DNA of 64,000 nucleotides, taken from NCBI RefSeq assembly GCF_900169505.1, contig NZ_LT827021.1, positions 682,001 through 746,000 on the forward strand, read 5' to 3'. The notes beneath the pieces were generated by a model. The model was not told the DNA's origin. It saw only the letters and a list, made by a program, of their open reading frames with translations, and made no database searches. The stretch comes from Arabiibacter massiliensis (lineage in GTDB: Bacteria; Actinomycetota; Coriobacteriia; Coriobacteriales; Eggerthellaceae). A program made the position numbers and the translations under genes. This document shows positions 43,924 to 52,112 of the stretch, in pieces. Position 1 is the first letter of the stretch, and every line of letters starts with the position of its first letter.

Positions 43924-45194
43924 CGTTCGAGCTCGCGCGCATGGCCGTGTCGGCGGCCGTGCTCCCCCTGCTGTGCGCCGCCCTCGTGGTCTGGCGGAGG
44001 CCGCCGCGCACCACCGCGCTCGTGATGGCGGGCTTCTTCCTGGGCACGCTGGCCGTGAACGCCGCCGCGATGCTGGCGGTGGGCTACGAACGCTACGAGC
44101 GGTTCATCTGGGTGTTCAACACGGTGGCGCTGCTGGCCGAGTTCGCCGTGCTCTCACGTTACGGCGGGTGGCGGCTCGTGTTCGCCGTGCTCACGGGCAT
44201 CGTGCTGTTCTGCGCGGGCATGGTGCTGGAGTCGCTTGTGGTGCACGCGGGCGCGGGCAGGCTCTGGGGGCTGGCGGCGCGCTTCGGGTTCATCGCCGCC
44301 GCGTTCGCGTGGGTGGTGGCGCGCCTACGGCCCATCCACCGCCAGGTCGCGGAGGAGCGGCGCAGCGTGTGGGCGTACCTGTGCCTGCTGCCCGCGCTGT
44401 TCATCGCGCTGTTTCTGAACCTCGTCTACTTTGCCGAGGGCGTGCCCGCGGGCGCCGCGGTGCTGTTCGCCGAGCTGGTGGCGCTGCTGGTGGCGGCCTA
44501 CCAGCTGGTGTACGTGCTGTTCCTGCGCATCGACCAAGCGGCGCGCAGCGCCTCGGGCGCCCAGGCGCTGGCCGCCCGCGCCCGCGAGATCGAGCAGCGC
44601 ATGGAGGCCGACCGGCGCGAGGAGCAGGCGCTGCTCGTCGAGCGCCACGACATGCGCCACCGGCTGGACGTGCTGGGCGGGCTTCTGGCCCAGGGGCGGG
44701 TGGACGAGGCCGCCGCCTTCATCGGCCGGGCAGACGGCGAGCTGGCCCGGCCCGCGCTCGAGCGGCTGTGCCGCGAGCCGGCCCTCGATGCGGTGGCGGG
44801 CGCCTACGCCGAGCGCGCGCGGGCGGCGGGCGTGGCGTTCACCTGCGAGCTCGGGCTGCCCGACGAGCTGCCGGCCGATGCGCTGGAGCTGGCCGTGGCG
44901 CTGGCGAACGCGTTGGAGAACGCGCTTGCCGCCTGCGAGGACGTTCCCGAGGGCGAGCGGCGCGTGACGTGCCGCAGCGTGGCAGAGCCCTTCCTCATCG
45001 TGGAGGTGGCCAATTCCTGCGCGCCCGGCTGCACGCTGGGGCCGGACGGGCGGCCGCGCACCGACGAGCCGGGGCACGGCTTCGGCACCCGCTCGCTCGC
45101 GGCCTTCGCCGAGCGCTACGGGGCGACCTGCGACTGGGACATCCGCGAAGCCCGCTGCACCCTGCGCCTGGCCTTCCCGCCGAGGATGGGGTGA
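43920..45194 (+). CDS. GHKL sensor histidine kinase paired with LytTR regulator
   Basis: A 424-residue kinase. Residues 1-205 form about six or seven membrane helices. A helical linker contains the phospho-acceptor region ERHDMRHRLDVLGGLL (about 245-260). The C-terminal ATPase domain has ALANALENALAAC (N box) and GHGFGTRSLAAFAERYG (G box), as in AgrC-like HPK10 kinases. It overlaps the regulator gene by four bases, so they form one two-component operon. Peptide or membrane-stress sensing is possible by analogy only. Confidence 0.9.
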   Translation: MTFELARMAVSAAVLPLLCAALVVWRRPPRTTALVMAGFFLGTLAVNAAAMLAVGYERYERFIWVFNTVALLAEFAVLSRYGGWRLVFAVLTGIVLFCAGMVLESLVVHAGAGRLWGLAARFGFIAAAFAWVVARLRPIHRQVAEERRSVWAYLCLLPALFIALFLNLVYFAEGVPAGAAVLFAELVALLVAAYQLVYVLFLRIDQAARSASGAQALAARAREIEQRMEADRREEQALLVERHDMRHRLDVLGGLLAQGRVDEAAAFIGRADGELARPALERLCREPALDAVAGAYAERARAAGVAFTCELGLPDELPADALELAVALANALENALAACEDVPEGERRVTCRSVAEPFLIVEVANSCAPGCTLGPDGRPRTDEPGHGFGTRSLAAFAERYGATCDWDIREARCTLRLAFPPRMG

Positions 45195-45228
45195 GGGCAG
45201 CGCCGCGCTCGCCCAAGAGGACACGAAG

Positions 45229-45352
45229 ACCGTCACCCTGAGCGCAGTCGAAGGGTCCTTCCAAAAGAGCGGCGTAGCCGCGACACTTACTCGCTGGCGC
45301 TGCGCGGGATCCTTCGACTGCGGCGGCTTCGCCGCCTCCGCTCAGGATGACG
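45229..45352. repeat. REP-like repeat overlapping the end of the EIIC-EAL gene
   Basis: Contains GTCACCCTGAGCGCAGTCG, AAGGGTCCTTCC and the inverted copy GATCCTTCGACTGCGGCGGC with CGCTCAGGATGACGA. The minus-strand TCATCCTGAGC of this repeat supplies the last codons and TGA stop of the EIIC-EAL gene. Confidence 0.75.
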
Positions 45353-47471
45353 AATCGACCCGCGCGAGGTCAAGCATCTCGGGCAGCGGCAGAGCCGGCG
45401 CGTAGAGGTAGCCTTGGAAGCGGGAGCAGCCGAGCATCTTCAGCACGTCGCGCTGCTCGGCCGTCTCCACGTACTCGGCCAGCACGATGAAGCCCAGGTG
45501 CTCGGAGAGGTCGGCGATGGACGAGACGATCTCGGCGTAGCGCTCGTTCTCCATGACGCCCTTGGCGATGGCGCCGTCCAGCTTCACCACGGAGAACACG
45601 CTCGTCTCCAGGTACCGGAATGACGTGCGGCCCATGGAGAAGTCGTCGATGGCCAGCGGCATGCCCGCGTCGGCCACGCGGCGCAGCAGGTCGTGCGCGC
45701 CCGCGTCCCAGCGCAGCGCCTCGTGCTCGGTGGCCTCCACCACCACGCGGTCGACGTCGAGGCCGCGGGCGCGGAAAGCCTCCACGATGAAGCCCACGGC
45801 CTGCTCGTCCTGCAGCATCGAGGCCGTGGCGTTCACGCTCACGCTGAAATCCGCGGCCAGCTCGCCCGCGTGCGCGAGCGCCTCCACCGCCTGCGCGTCG
45901 TCGAGGGCCCTCTCGAACACGGCGCGCTCCAGCTGTCCGCACACGCCCGCCTCGCGCGCCAGCTCGATGACGAGCGGCGGGTAGAGCCAGCCGTACACGG
46001 GATGCTCCAGGCGCAGGAGCGCCTCCGCCCCCGCCGCGCGTCCGGCGGCGTCGAACTGCGGCTGGTAGCGCAGCTCGAAGGAGCGCTCGGCCACGGCACG
46101 GCGCACGTCCTCCGCCAGCGAGCGGGCCACGCCGCCGAGCACCCCGGGCGCCGCCACCAGCTCGGTCTCGCGGCCGGCGCGCTCGTCCTCCTGGAAGGCC
46201 GCCAGAAGCGAAGCGTACTCCACCCGCGCGCGGTCGTCGGCCAAGCGCTCGTAGCGGCGCAGAAACGGCAGGTAGAGCGCTGTGCCCAGGGCGATGCACA
46301 CGAGCTGCAGCACCGCGCCGGCGGGCGAGCCCGTGGCCACCCAGCCGCCCACCAGCGGCGGCGTGGTCCACGACACGTCCACGACCACCGGCGGCACGAG
46401 GCCCAGGTCCATGGCCGCGAACGACACCGCCATGTTCGCCAGCGGCACCATGATGAACGGCACGAACAGCGCCGGGTTCCACACCACCGGCAGGCCGAAC
46501 AGCATGATCTCGGAGATGTTGAAGCACATGGGCACCGCCGCGAACGACGAGAGCCTCCGCGCGCTCCTGCGGCGACCGAACAGCAGGATGGCCACGAGCA
46601 GCGACAAGAGCGCGCCCGCCCCGCCGATGGAGGCGAACACATCCATGAACGTCTTCGTCACGATCTGCACGGGCTCGCCGCCCGCCACGAGCGCCGCCGC
46701 GTTGGCCGCCGTGCCGGGCACGAACACGCTCTGCGCCACGCCGTCGAGCATGTTGCCGCCGTGGATGCCGAAGAACCACATGACGTTGTTCATGAGCAGG
46801 TACAGAAGCCCGCTGCCGAGCGTAGCCGTGGCTAGGGGGAACAGCGCGCTCACGCCCTGGAAGAACAGCTGCTCCACGCAGCTCGCATCCGAAAGCGCCG
46901 CCACGGCCGCGTTCACGGCGCCGAAGAGCGCGATGACGGCCGCGATGGGCACGAGGCCCGAGACGGCCTGGTTGAACACGTTGTCGATGCTGTCGCCGTA
47001 GAGCCGCCGCGCGCCCCGCCGGCGCACGAGCCGGCAGTACAGCACCGACGAGGCCAGCCCGCACACGATGGCGATGAACAGCGAGCGCGTGCTGAGCACC
47101 GCCGCATCGAAGCCCTCGGTGCCGAAGCCCACGCACATGAGGTAGGACGCCAGTGCGGCGAAAGGCGCGCCCTGCACGAAGAAGCCACTATGCCGCTCGG
47201 CGCAGGCGTTGGCGTAGCGCAGCGCCACGGCCACCGCCACGTAGAGCGAGAAGATGCCCATGGTGGCGTCGTATACGAGGTTGAGCAGGCCCTCGATGTG
47301 CGGCGCGCGGGCGAGCAGCTCCTGGTAGGGGTCGAGCGGCAGGTTCAGCAGGATGAGGCAGAACGAGCCCACCAGCAGCACGGGGATGGTGAGGATGAGC
47401 CCTTGGCGGAGGGCCTGGAACGCCATAACGTCCTCCAAGCGCGCGAACCGCGCATACACCTTGTCGAGCAT
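45342..47471 (-). CDS. PTS EIIC-type membrane domain fused to an EAL domain
   Basis: A 709-residue fusion. Residues about 1-430 are a ten-helix EIIC domain of the lactose/cellobiose type, with the substrate-loop region NNVMWFFGIHGGNMLDGV and later FNISEIMLFGLPVVWNP. Residues about 470-709 are an EAL domain with AEALLRLEH, NATASML, VVEATEHEAL, AIDDFSMGRTSFRYL, VKLDGAIAK and AEYVETAEQ; most catalytic residues are kept. No IIA or IIB domain is present. The membrane part may act as a sugar sensor that controls cyclic-di-GMP breakdown (inference). ATG at 47469-47471 follows AAGGG. Confidence 0.88.
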   Translation of the reverse strand: MLDKVYARFARLEDVMAFQALRQGLILTIPVLLVGSFCLILLNLPLDPYQELLARAPHIEGLLNLVYDATMGIFSLYVAVAVALRYANACAERHSGFFVQGAPFAALASYLMCVGFGTEGFDAAVLSTRSLFIAIVCGLASSVLYCRLVRRRGARRLYGDSIDNVFNQAVSGLVPIAAVIALFGAVNAAVAALSDASCVEQLFFQGVSALFPLATATLGSGLLYLLMNNVMWFFGIHGGNMLDGVAQSVFVPGTAANAAALVAGGEPVQIVTKTFMDVFASIGGAGALLSLLVAILLFGRRRSARRLSSFAAVPMCFNISEIMLFGLPVVWNPALFVPFIMVPLANMAVSFAAMDLGLVPPVVVDVSWTTPPLVGGWVATGSPAGAVLQLVCIALGTALYLPFLRRYERLADDRARVEYASLLAAFQEDERAGRETELVAAPGVLGGVARSLAEDVRRAVAERSFELRYQPQFDAAGRAAGAEALLRLEHPVYGWLYPPLVIELAREAGVCGQLERAVFERALDDAQAVEALAHAGELAADFSVSVNATASMLQDEQAVGFIVEAFRARGLDVDRVVVEATEHEALRWDAGAHDLLRRVADAGMPLAIDDFSMGRTSFRYLETSVFSVVKLDGAIAKGVMENERYAEIVSSIADLSEHLGFIVLAEYVETAEQRDVLKMLGCSRFQGYLYAPALPLPEMLDLARVDSSS

Positions 47472-47658
47472 GCCCGCCCTTCCATCAAGATCCTCCACCA
47501 ATCGTTGAGGGTCATTGTACCCCGAACAGCAGATGCACACCACTCGCACGTGCGGAGCCTCGGCGGAACATCGCGCCCGCCTGCCCGCATGGCCGCCGGA
47601 CGGGCGCACGGGGAAATCCCGCTCGTCAGGGAGCGATGGTTCTGCTAGCATGTTAGCC

Positions 47659-48003
47659 ATGGATGACTCGCCGAAGACCGCCAAGCGCCGCGTGCGCGAG
47701 AAGCGCACCATCTCCCAGATGGTGGCGCTGTACTGCGCCGACAACCACGACGCCGCCGTCCGCACCGAAGTCGCCCACTGCGGCGAGGCCGTGTGCCCGG
47801 ACTGCGCGCGCATCGACGCCTACGCCGTGCTGCGCACCGAGCGCTGCCGCAAGATGGAAGTCAAGACCTCCTGCGAGGAATGCGGCAACCACTGCTACGC
47901 CCCCGCCGCGCGCGAGGAGATCAAGCAGGTCATGCGCTACGCCGGCCCCCGCATGCTGAAAAAGCACCCCGTAGCCGCCGTGCGGCACCTCATGGGAAAG
48001 TAG
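47659..48003 (+). CDS. YgbA_NO (nitrous oxide-stimulated promoter) family protein
   Basis: A 114-residue cysteine-rich protein. The order KRTISQMVALYCADNHD, CPDCARIDAYAVLRTERCRKM, KTSCEECGNHCYAPAARE and MRYAGPRMLKKHPVAAVRHL matches the small YgbA_NO family. In other bacteria the family is induced by nitrosative stress. The cysteines may bind a metal or cluster (inference). The start is uncertain: ATG at 47659 is used, another in-frame ATG is at 47650, and neither has a good ribosome site. Confidence 0.82.
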   Translation: MDDSPKTAKRRVREKRTISQMVALYCADNHDAAVRTEVAHCGEAVCPDCARIDAYAVLRTERCRKMEVKTSCEECGNHCYAPAAREEIKQVMRYAGPRMLKKHPVAAVRHLMGK

Positions 48004-48033
48004 CGCCCCAGGCCTCCCCCGCTGAGAGCGACG

Positions 48034-48573
48034 TCAAACGTCGAGAGCGTCCAGCTGCAGCGGCTCGGGCTCTCCGTCTTCGAGGGGCCAGCCTTCGGAG
48101 AAGACATCCGCCGGTCGGGCGGTGACGCCCTCCGTCGCCTTGAACCCGAGAGCCACGGTCGAAGCGGCGCCGTCCCCCACCACCTTAACCACCTGGTTTC
48201 CGGCCTCCAGGTCGAAGGTCCGCGTTCCTTCCCCCGTGCCCTCGCACACGGCTTCCACCTGTTTCGCGCCCTGCACGAGGACTATCTTGAAGTCGCCTTT
48301 GGAAACGGACACATCGTATTCGATGAGCAGCTTTCCGCCGCCTACAGGAACCGACACATCCAGCACCGAGCACGAACCTGTGAAGCCGTCGAAGCTCATC
48401 TCGTCCTGAACGGAGCCATTGAAGATGAGGGCGGTATAGGAATCGGCCTCCTGCGCAATGAGCCCCTCGTCGTCGTACATCGATGTCTGCACCCGGTTCG
48501 CCAAACCTGCGCACCCCGAAAGAGCCAGGCAAAGCGCCGCCATCGCCAGAATCTTGAAGCGCTTCCCTATCAT
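48034..48573 (-). CDS. Lipoprotein of unknown function
   Basis: A 179-residue protein with a lipoprotein signal: MIGKRFKILAMAALCLALSGC, lipobox LSGC with the cysteine at about residue 21. The mature part is beta-rich (YTALIFNGSVQDEMSFDGF; KLLIEYDVSVSKGDFKIVLV; TRTFDLEAGNQVVKVVGDG) and looks like a small beta-sandwich, but no family was recognised. ATG at 48571-48573 has AGGGGG eight bases upstream. A run of 12 Gs lies in the putative promoter spacer, which could make expression variable. Confidence 0.75.
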   Translation of the reverse strand: MIGKRFKILAMAALCLALSGCAGLANRVQTSMYDDEGLIAQEADSYTALIFNGSVQDEMSFDGFTGSCSVLDVSVPVGGGKLLIEYDVSVSKGDFKIVLVQGAKQVEAVCEGTGEGTRTFDLEAGNQVVKVVGDGAASTVALGFKATEGVTARPADVFSEGWPLEDGEPEPLQLDALDV

Positions 48574-48622
48574 GAGCCGGCCCCCTGTCTTGCGGGCGAA
48601 TACGCACCTACGAGATTTAGCC

Positions 48623-48645
48623 ATCATAGCAGCCCCCCCCCCCCG
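48623..48645 (-). promoter_or_regulatory. Putative promoter with a 12-G spacer tract
   Basis: On the minus strand TATGAT (48628-48623) is a good -10. The 17 bases before it (48645-48629) are C, then twelve Gs, then CTGC. The position where a -35 would sit shows no consensus. Slippage in the tract would change spacing, a known form of phase variation in other bacteria. Confidence 0.4.
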
Positions 48646-48697
48646 GCGCCGAGGCTCCTTCGTTGCCCAACCGTTACCGTTGGCTTCGCATGCTGGC

Positions 48698-49621
48698 TCA
48701 CGCCAAGGGCGCGAAGCCTTCCTCAAGACGGCGGCGCAGCAGCAGCTTGTGGGAGGCGCGCACGGCGTCGGAGATGAGGGGGCGACCGTACGCCTCGGGC
48801 GGCACGTCGTCGATGAGCGCATCGATCGCATCCATGTCCACGGCCGCGAGGAAACGCCCGATAGCCGCGCTCAAGTCCGGGTTCACGGTTTCGGCCATGT
48901 AGGCGAAGGGGTGGATGGCCGCGCTCTTCCCGTCCAACGTGGGCAGGCGGTAGCACGACACGTTCGTGCCGAAGGCGTCCTGCTCGATGTCGGACTCGTC
49001 GCCCATCCTGCGTTCAGCCAGTGAGTCGCCGCGTTTGCTGAACAGCGAGCTTCCCAGGTCGTACACGGGCGCCAGCTCGTAGTTGAACGACGAATCCATG
49101 AGCACGCCCCAGTTGCCGTTGTTGCGGTCGGGGTTCTTGATGAACGCGTCAACCACGAACATGTCCCAGAAGCGTTCGCGCACACCCGGCACGCGCCTGA
49201 GCAGGCTAGACGTCTCGATAGTGGCCAGCACGTCGCCCAAGAACACGCTCTCGCCGTCGGAGGGGGCCGAGTCGAACCCGCCGTCGTCGTCAGACAGCGC
49301 GTTCTTGATATCCTTGAACTCGAAGAGGCGCTTGTCCGGGAACGTGAAATCCCTGCACGCGCACACGATCTTGCCGTTGCGGTAGCCGAGCATCGTCTCG
49401 TGCACGGGGACGCCGAGCGACGCGTAGATGTGCGCACCCAGGTACTCCGAAAGCGGACTCGACGTGTAAGGAGGCAGATGCTTTCCCTGGAGATCACGAG
49501 TCGTACGCGGATATTTCGCTATCCAGGGGGCACCGTCAACGAGGATGCCCTCTTTCTGGCCGGCGCGACCGCCGTAGAACAGGCCGCTCGCGGGGCACTC
49601 CCGCAAATCCGCTATCTCCAT
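48698..49621 (-). CDS. HipA/CtkA-like protein kinase
   Basis: A 307-residue protein. It has the nucleotide-contact start YGGRAGQKEGILVDGAPWIAKYP, with a lysine in WIAKYP. YTSSPLSEYLGAHIYASLGVPVHET is a HipA-like helix block. The catalytic loop is VDAFIKNPDRNNGNWGVL, followed by APVYDLGSSLF with the metal-binding aspartate. This order is that of HipA/CtkA-type Ser/Thr kinases. No HipB-like antitoxin lies next to it, so a classic toxin-antitoxin pair is not supported. Start at 49619-49621; a parS-like site lies about 110 bases upstream. Confidence 0.85.
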   Translation of the reverse strand: MEIADLRECPASGLFYGGRAGQKEGILVDGAPWIAKYPRTTRDLQGKHLPPYTSSPLSEYLGAHIYASLGVPVHETMLGYRNGKIVCACRDFTFPDKRLFEFKDIKNALSDDDGGFDSAPSDGESVFLGDVLATIETSSLLRRVPGVRERFWDMFVVDAFIKNPDRNNGNWGVLMDSSFNYELAPVYDLGSSLFSKRGDSLAERRMGDESDIEQDAFGTNVSCYRLPTLDGKSAAIHPFAYMAETVNPDLSAAIGRFLAAVDMDAIDALIDDVPPEAYGRPLISDAVRASHKLLLRRRLEEGFAPLA

Positions 49622-49733
49622 CGCCCCGCCTCTCCTTCGTCGTCATCAAAATCCTTCGCGCAATTGTACCACGCACGGGCGGCAGGGCTTCAGAGACGAG
49701 GGGAACCCGTCATCGCCCAGACGCGATGTGCGG

Positions 49734-49749
49734 TGTTTCACGTAAAACA
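49734..49749. promoter_or_regulatory. Degenerate parS-like site
   Basis: TGTTTCACGTAAAACA differs from the parS consensus at one base. It lies 32 bases before a perfect copy at 49782-49797, so the pair may act together. Confidence 0.6.
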
Positions 49750-49781
49750 CTTGTCGCAATGTAGTGCGATATGAGAACAAA

Positions 49782-49797
49782 TGTTTCACGTGAAACA
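49782..49797. promoter_or_regulatory. parS: parS site, copy 3
   Basis: TGTTTCACGTGAAACA, a perfect 16-base parS consensus in the gap between the HipA-like gene and the end of the Bce permease gene. Confidence 0.9.
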
Positions 49798-49812
49798 TGC
49801 GAGGCGTGCGGC

Positions 49813-49847
49813 GGGGGGGGGGGGCAGCCCGCCCCCCCCCCCCCCCC
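49813..49847. repeat. Poly-G / poly-C hairpin
   Basis: A run of 12 Gs (49813-49824), then CAGCCCG, then 16 Cs (49832-49847). It can fold into a long G-C hairpin 73 bases past the permease stop, so it may terminate the Bce operon. Tract lengths are prone to slippage and to sequencing error. Confidence 0.6.
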
Positions 49848-49919
49848 GTCTCTTTTTCACCTCTCCCAGCCCACCCGACCGACCCCCCTTCCCTGCGCCC
49901 TCTTTTTGTTTTCCCTTCC

Positions 49920-52112
49920 CTACCCGAGCAGCTTCTTGCCGAGCGAAGCGCGGATGATGCCTTTGCTGGTGAAGTACGTGACCAGCAGGTACGCGCCGTA
50001 CACCACGAACACCAGCACGCCGGTCATGAGCGCGGGCTCGAAGATGGACACGCCCAGCTGCGAGATGATCGCGCCGTTGATCACGCCCACGGCGCACACG
50101 GTGTGGCACACCGCCAGCACGAGCGGCGCGAGGAAGTACACGAGCACCTGTGTGCGCAGCGATCCCAGGATCATGCGGCGGTCGCAGCCGATTTCCGCGA
50201 GCACCTGATAGCGCGGCAGCGAGTCGCTCGTCTCGGAGAGCTGCTGGATGGCGAGGATGGCCGCCGTGGCGATGAGGAACACGAAGCCGATGTAGAGCGC
50301 CAGATACGAGATCATGAGGTTCATGCCGCTCGACTGCACGAGCACTTCCTCGGCCGTGAACTTCAGCGTGACCGGCCACGGCTTCGGGCTGAACGTCCAG
50401 CCGGACGACGCCACCTCGTCGCTTGCGGGCGAGGCCGCGGCCAGCACCTCGTCGAGCATCCTGTCGCCCTCGGCGCGGCCCACCTTGTACATGATATCAA
50501 GGTAGCTCGCGGTGGGCTCCTCGCCCTGCGCGCGCAGCTCGTCGATCACCGCGTCGGGCACGATGAACTCCGTGCCGCTTGAGGGAAACGTGCTGTCCTC
50601 CATAGGCTGGCTGAGCATCTCGCCTGTGGAAGCGAGCGTGCGACCCGCCACCTCCAGCACCTCGCCTTCGCGAGAGGCGGCCTGGGAGAGCGCCTTCATG
50701 GCGTCGAGCGTGTTGTTCATGGCGAAGCCGTTCTCGCCCACATCCACCGTGGGCCGACCCGTCATCTCGGCCAGCGCGTTGAACTGCGACTGCCCCACCA
50801 GCGTGACGCCCTGGCCGTGCAGCGCCGCATTCTGCTGGTCGTTGCCCGTGTCTTGGCCGTAGCGATCCATGAGCGCGCCGTAGGTCACATCCTTGCTCAC
50901 GAAGGCGTCCACCTGCGCGGATCGGTCCACCAGCTCGTCCCACACCGGCGAGGAATCAGCCAGCTTCGCGGCGATATCCCAGCCATAGGCCTCGCCGTCG
51001 GCGTCGATGGCGGCGGCCTTCTCGTCGGCCACCTTTTGGTACTCGCGATCCGCCTCGCTCATGCCCGCCAGCTTCTCGGCGTCGTCCGTGCCGCCCGTGT
51101 TCAGGTACACGTTCGCCGTCAGCGTGGCGTCGTAGAGCGTGCCGTTCTCGATGTTGCCCGAGAACGCGCGCGCCAGGCCCATGCCGGTGGAGAACACCGT
51201 GAGCGAGAAGAACAGCATGATGCACACCACCGAAAGCGACACGAACGCCGTGTTCACCTTGCTGGCGATCTGGCGCATGGTGAACATGGCCAGTCCCTTG
51301 AAGTACACGCCGCGCGTGCGCTCGATGGCGGCCAGCGCGAAGCCCGCCACCGACCAGAAGAACAGAAACGTGCCGATGACCATGAGCCACGTGGCGCGCC
51401 AGAACCCGTCATCGAAGTAGACGATCCCGTTCTGGATGAGCGTGACGTACGCCCACGCAAGCAGGCCCACCGCCACAACGAACCCGATAAGGCTCACCCA
51501 CGGGCTGCGCACGCGGAAGCGCGCGTTCTTGGAGCGGGCCGACAGCAAATCGATGAGCTTGTAGCGCCGAAGCGACAGGGTGTTGAACACCGCCGTCACC
51601 GCGAAGATGAGCACGAAGCACCCAAGGGTGAGCAGAAACGCGCCCGGCGAGAAGATGAACTGGTACTTCACCATGGGGATGTTGAACAGGCCCGCCGTGA
51701 CGAACGAGAGCCCCTGCGACACCGCGAAGCCAAGCGCCAGCCCCACGGCCAGCGACACGAGGCCCACCGCCGCCGTTTCCAGAAGCACGATGGCCGACAC
51801 GCTGCCAGGGCGCATGCCCAGCATGAGGTAGGTGCCGAACTCGTGCTTGCGCCGCCGGATGAGGAACCCGTTGGCGTAGAGCACCAGAAAGCCCAGCACG
51901 CACGCGATGACCACGCTGAACATGCCGATGAACTGCCCCGTGAGCATGAACACGCCGGCCGAGGACTCGCTTTCCAGGTCGAAGAGGATGGATTGGCTGG
52001 TCACGGAGTTGAACGCGTAGAACACCGCCACGCCGAACACGAGCGTGACGAAGTACACGCCGTAGTCGCGCACCGAGCGGCGCACGTTGCGGAAAGCGAG
52101 TTTAGCTAGCAT
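49920..52112 (-). CDS. BceB-type ABC transporter permease
   Basis: A 730-residue permease of the antimicrobial-peptide (FtsX-like) type. It begins MLAKLAFRNVRRSVRDYGVY and has ten membrane helices: one, then a group of three, two in the middle, one before and three after a large extracellular domain (about residues 310-610). The two FtsX cores contain RRRKHEFGTYLMLGMRPG and YQVLAEIGCDRRMILGSLR. In Bce systems this domain senses and removes cell-wall-active peptides such as bacitracin. It overlaps the ATPase gene by 11 bases. Start at 52110-52112 has GGGGAT upstream; an ATG three codons earlier is possible. Confidence 0.9.
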   Translation of the reverse strand: MLAKLAFRNVRRSVRDYGVYFVTLVFGVAVFYAFNSVTSQSILFDLESESSAGVFMLTGQFIGMFSVVIACVLGFLVLYANGFLIRRRKHEFGTYLMLGMRPGSVSAIVLLETAAVGLVSLAVGLALGFAVSQGLSFVTAGLFNIPMVKYQFIFSPGAFLLTLGCFVLIFAVTAVFNTLSLRRYKLIDLLSARSKNARFRVRSPWVSLIGFVVAVGLLAWAYVTLIQNGIVYFDDGFWRATWLMVIGTFLFFWSVAGFALAAIERTRGVYFKGLAMFTMRQIASKVNTAFVSLSVVCIMLFFSLTVFSTGMGLARAFSGNIENGTLYDATLTANVYLNTGGTDDAEKLAGMSEADREYQKVADEKAAAIDADGEAYGWDIAAKLADSSPVWDELVDRSAQVDAFVSKDVTYGALMDRYGQDTGNDQQNAALHGQGVTLVGQSQFNALAEMTGRPTVDVGENGFAMNNTLDAMKALSQAASREGEVLEVAGRTLASTGEMLSQPMEDSTFPSSGTEFIVPDAVIDELRAQGEEPTASYLDIMYKVGRAEGDRMLDEVLAAASPASDEVASSGWTFSPKPWPVTLKFTAEEVLVQSSGMNLMISYLALYIGFVFLIATAAILAIQQLSETSDSLPRYQVLAEIGCDRRMILGSLRTQVLVYFLAPLVLAVCHTVCAVGVINGAIISQLGVSIFEPALMTGVLVFVVYGAYLLVTYFTSKGIIRASLGKKLLG

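Noticed and set aside
48698..49621. HipBA-type toxin-antitoxin operon
   Set aside because: No HipB-like helix-turn-helix gene lies on either side of the kinase gene.
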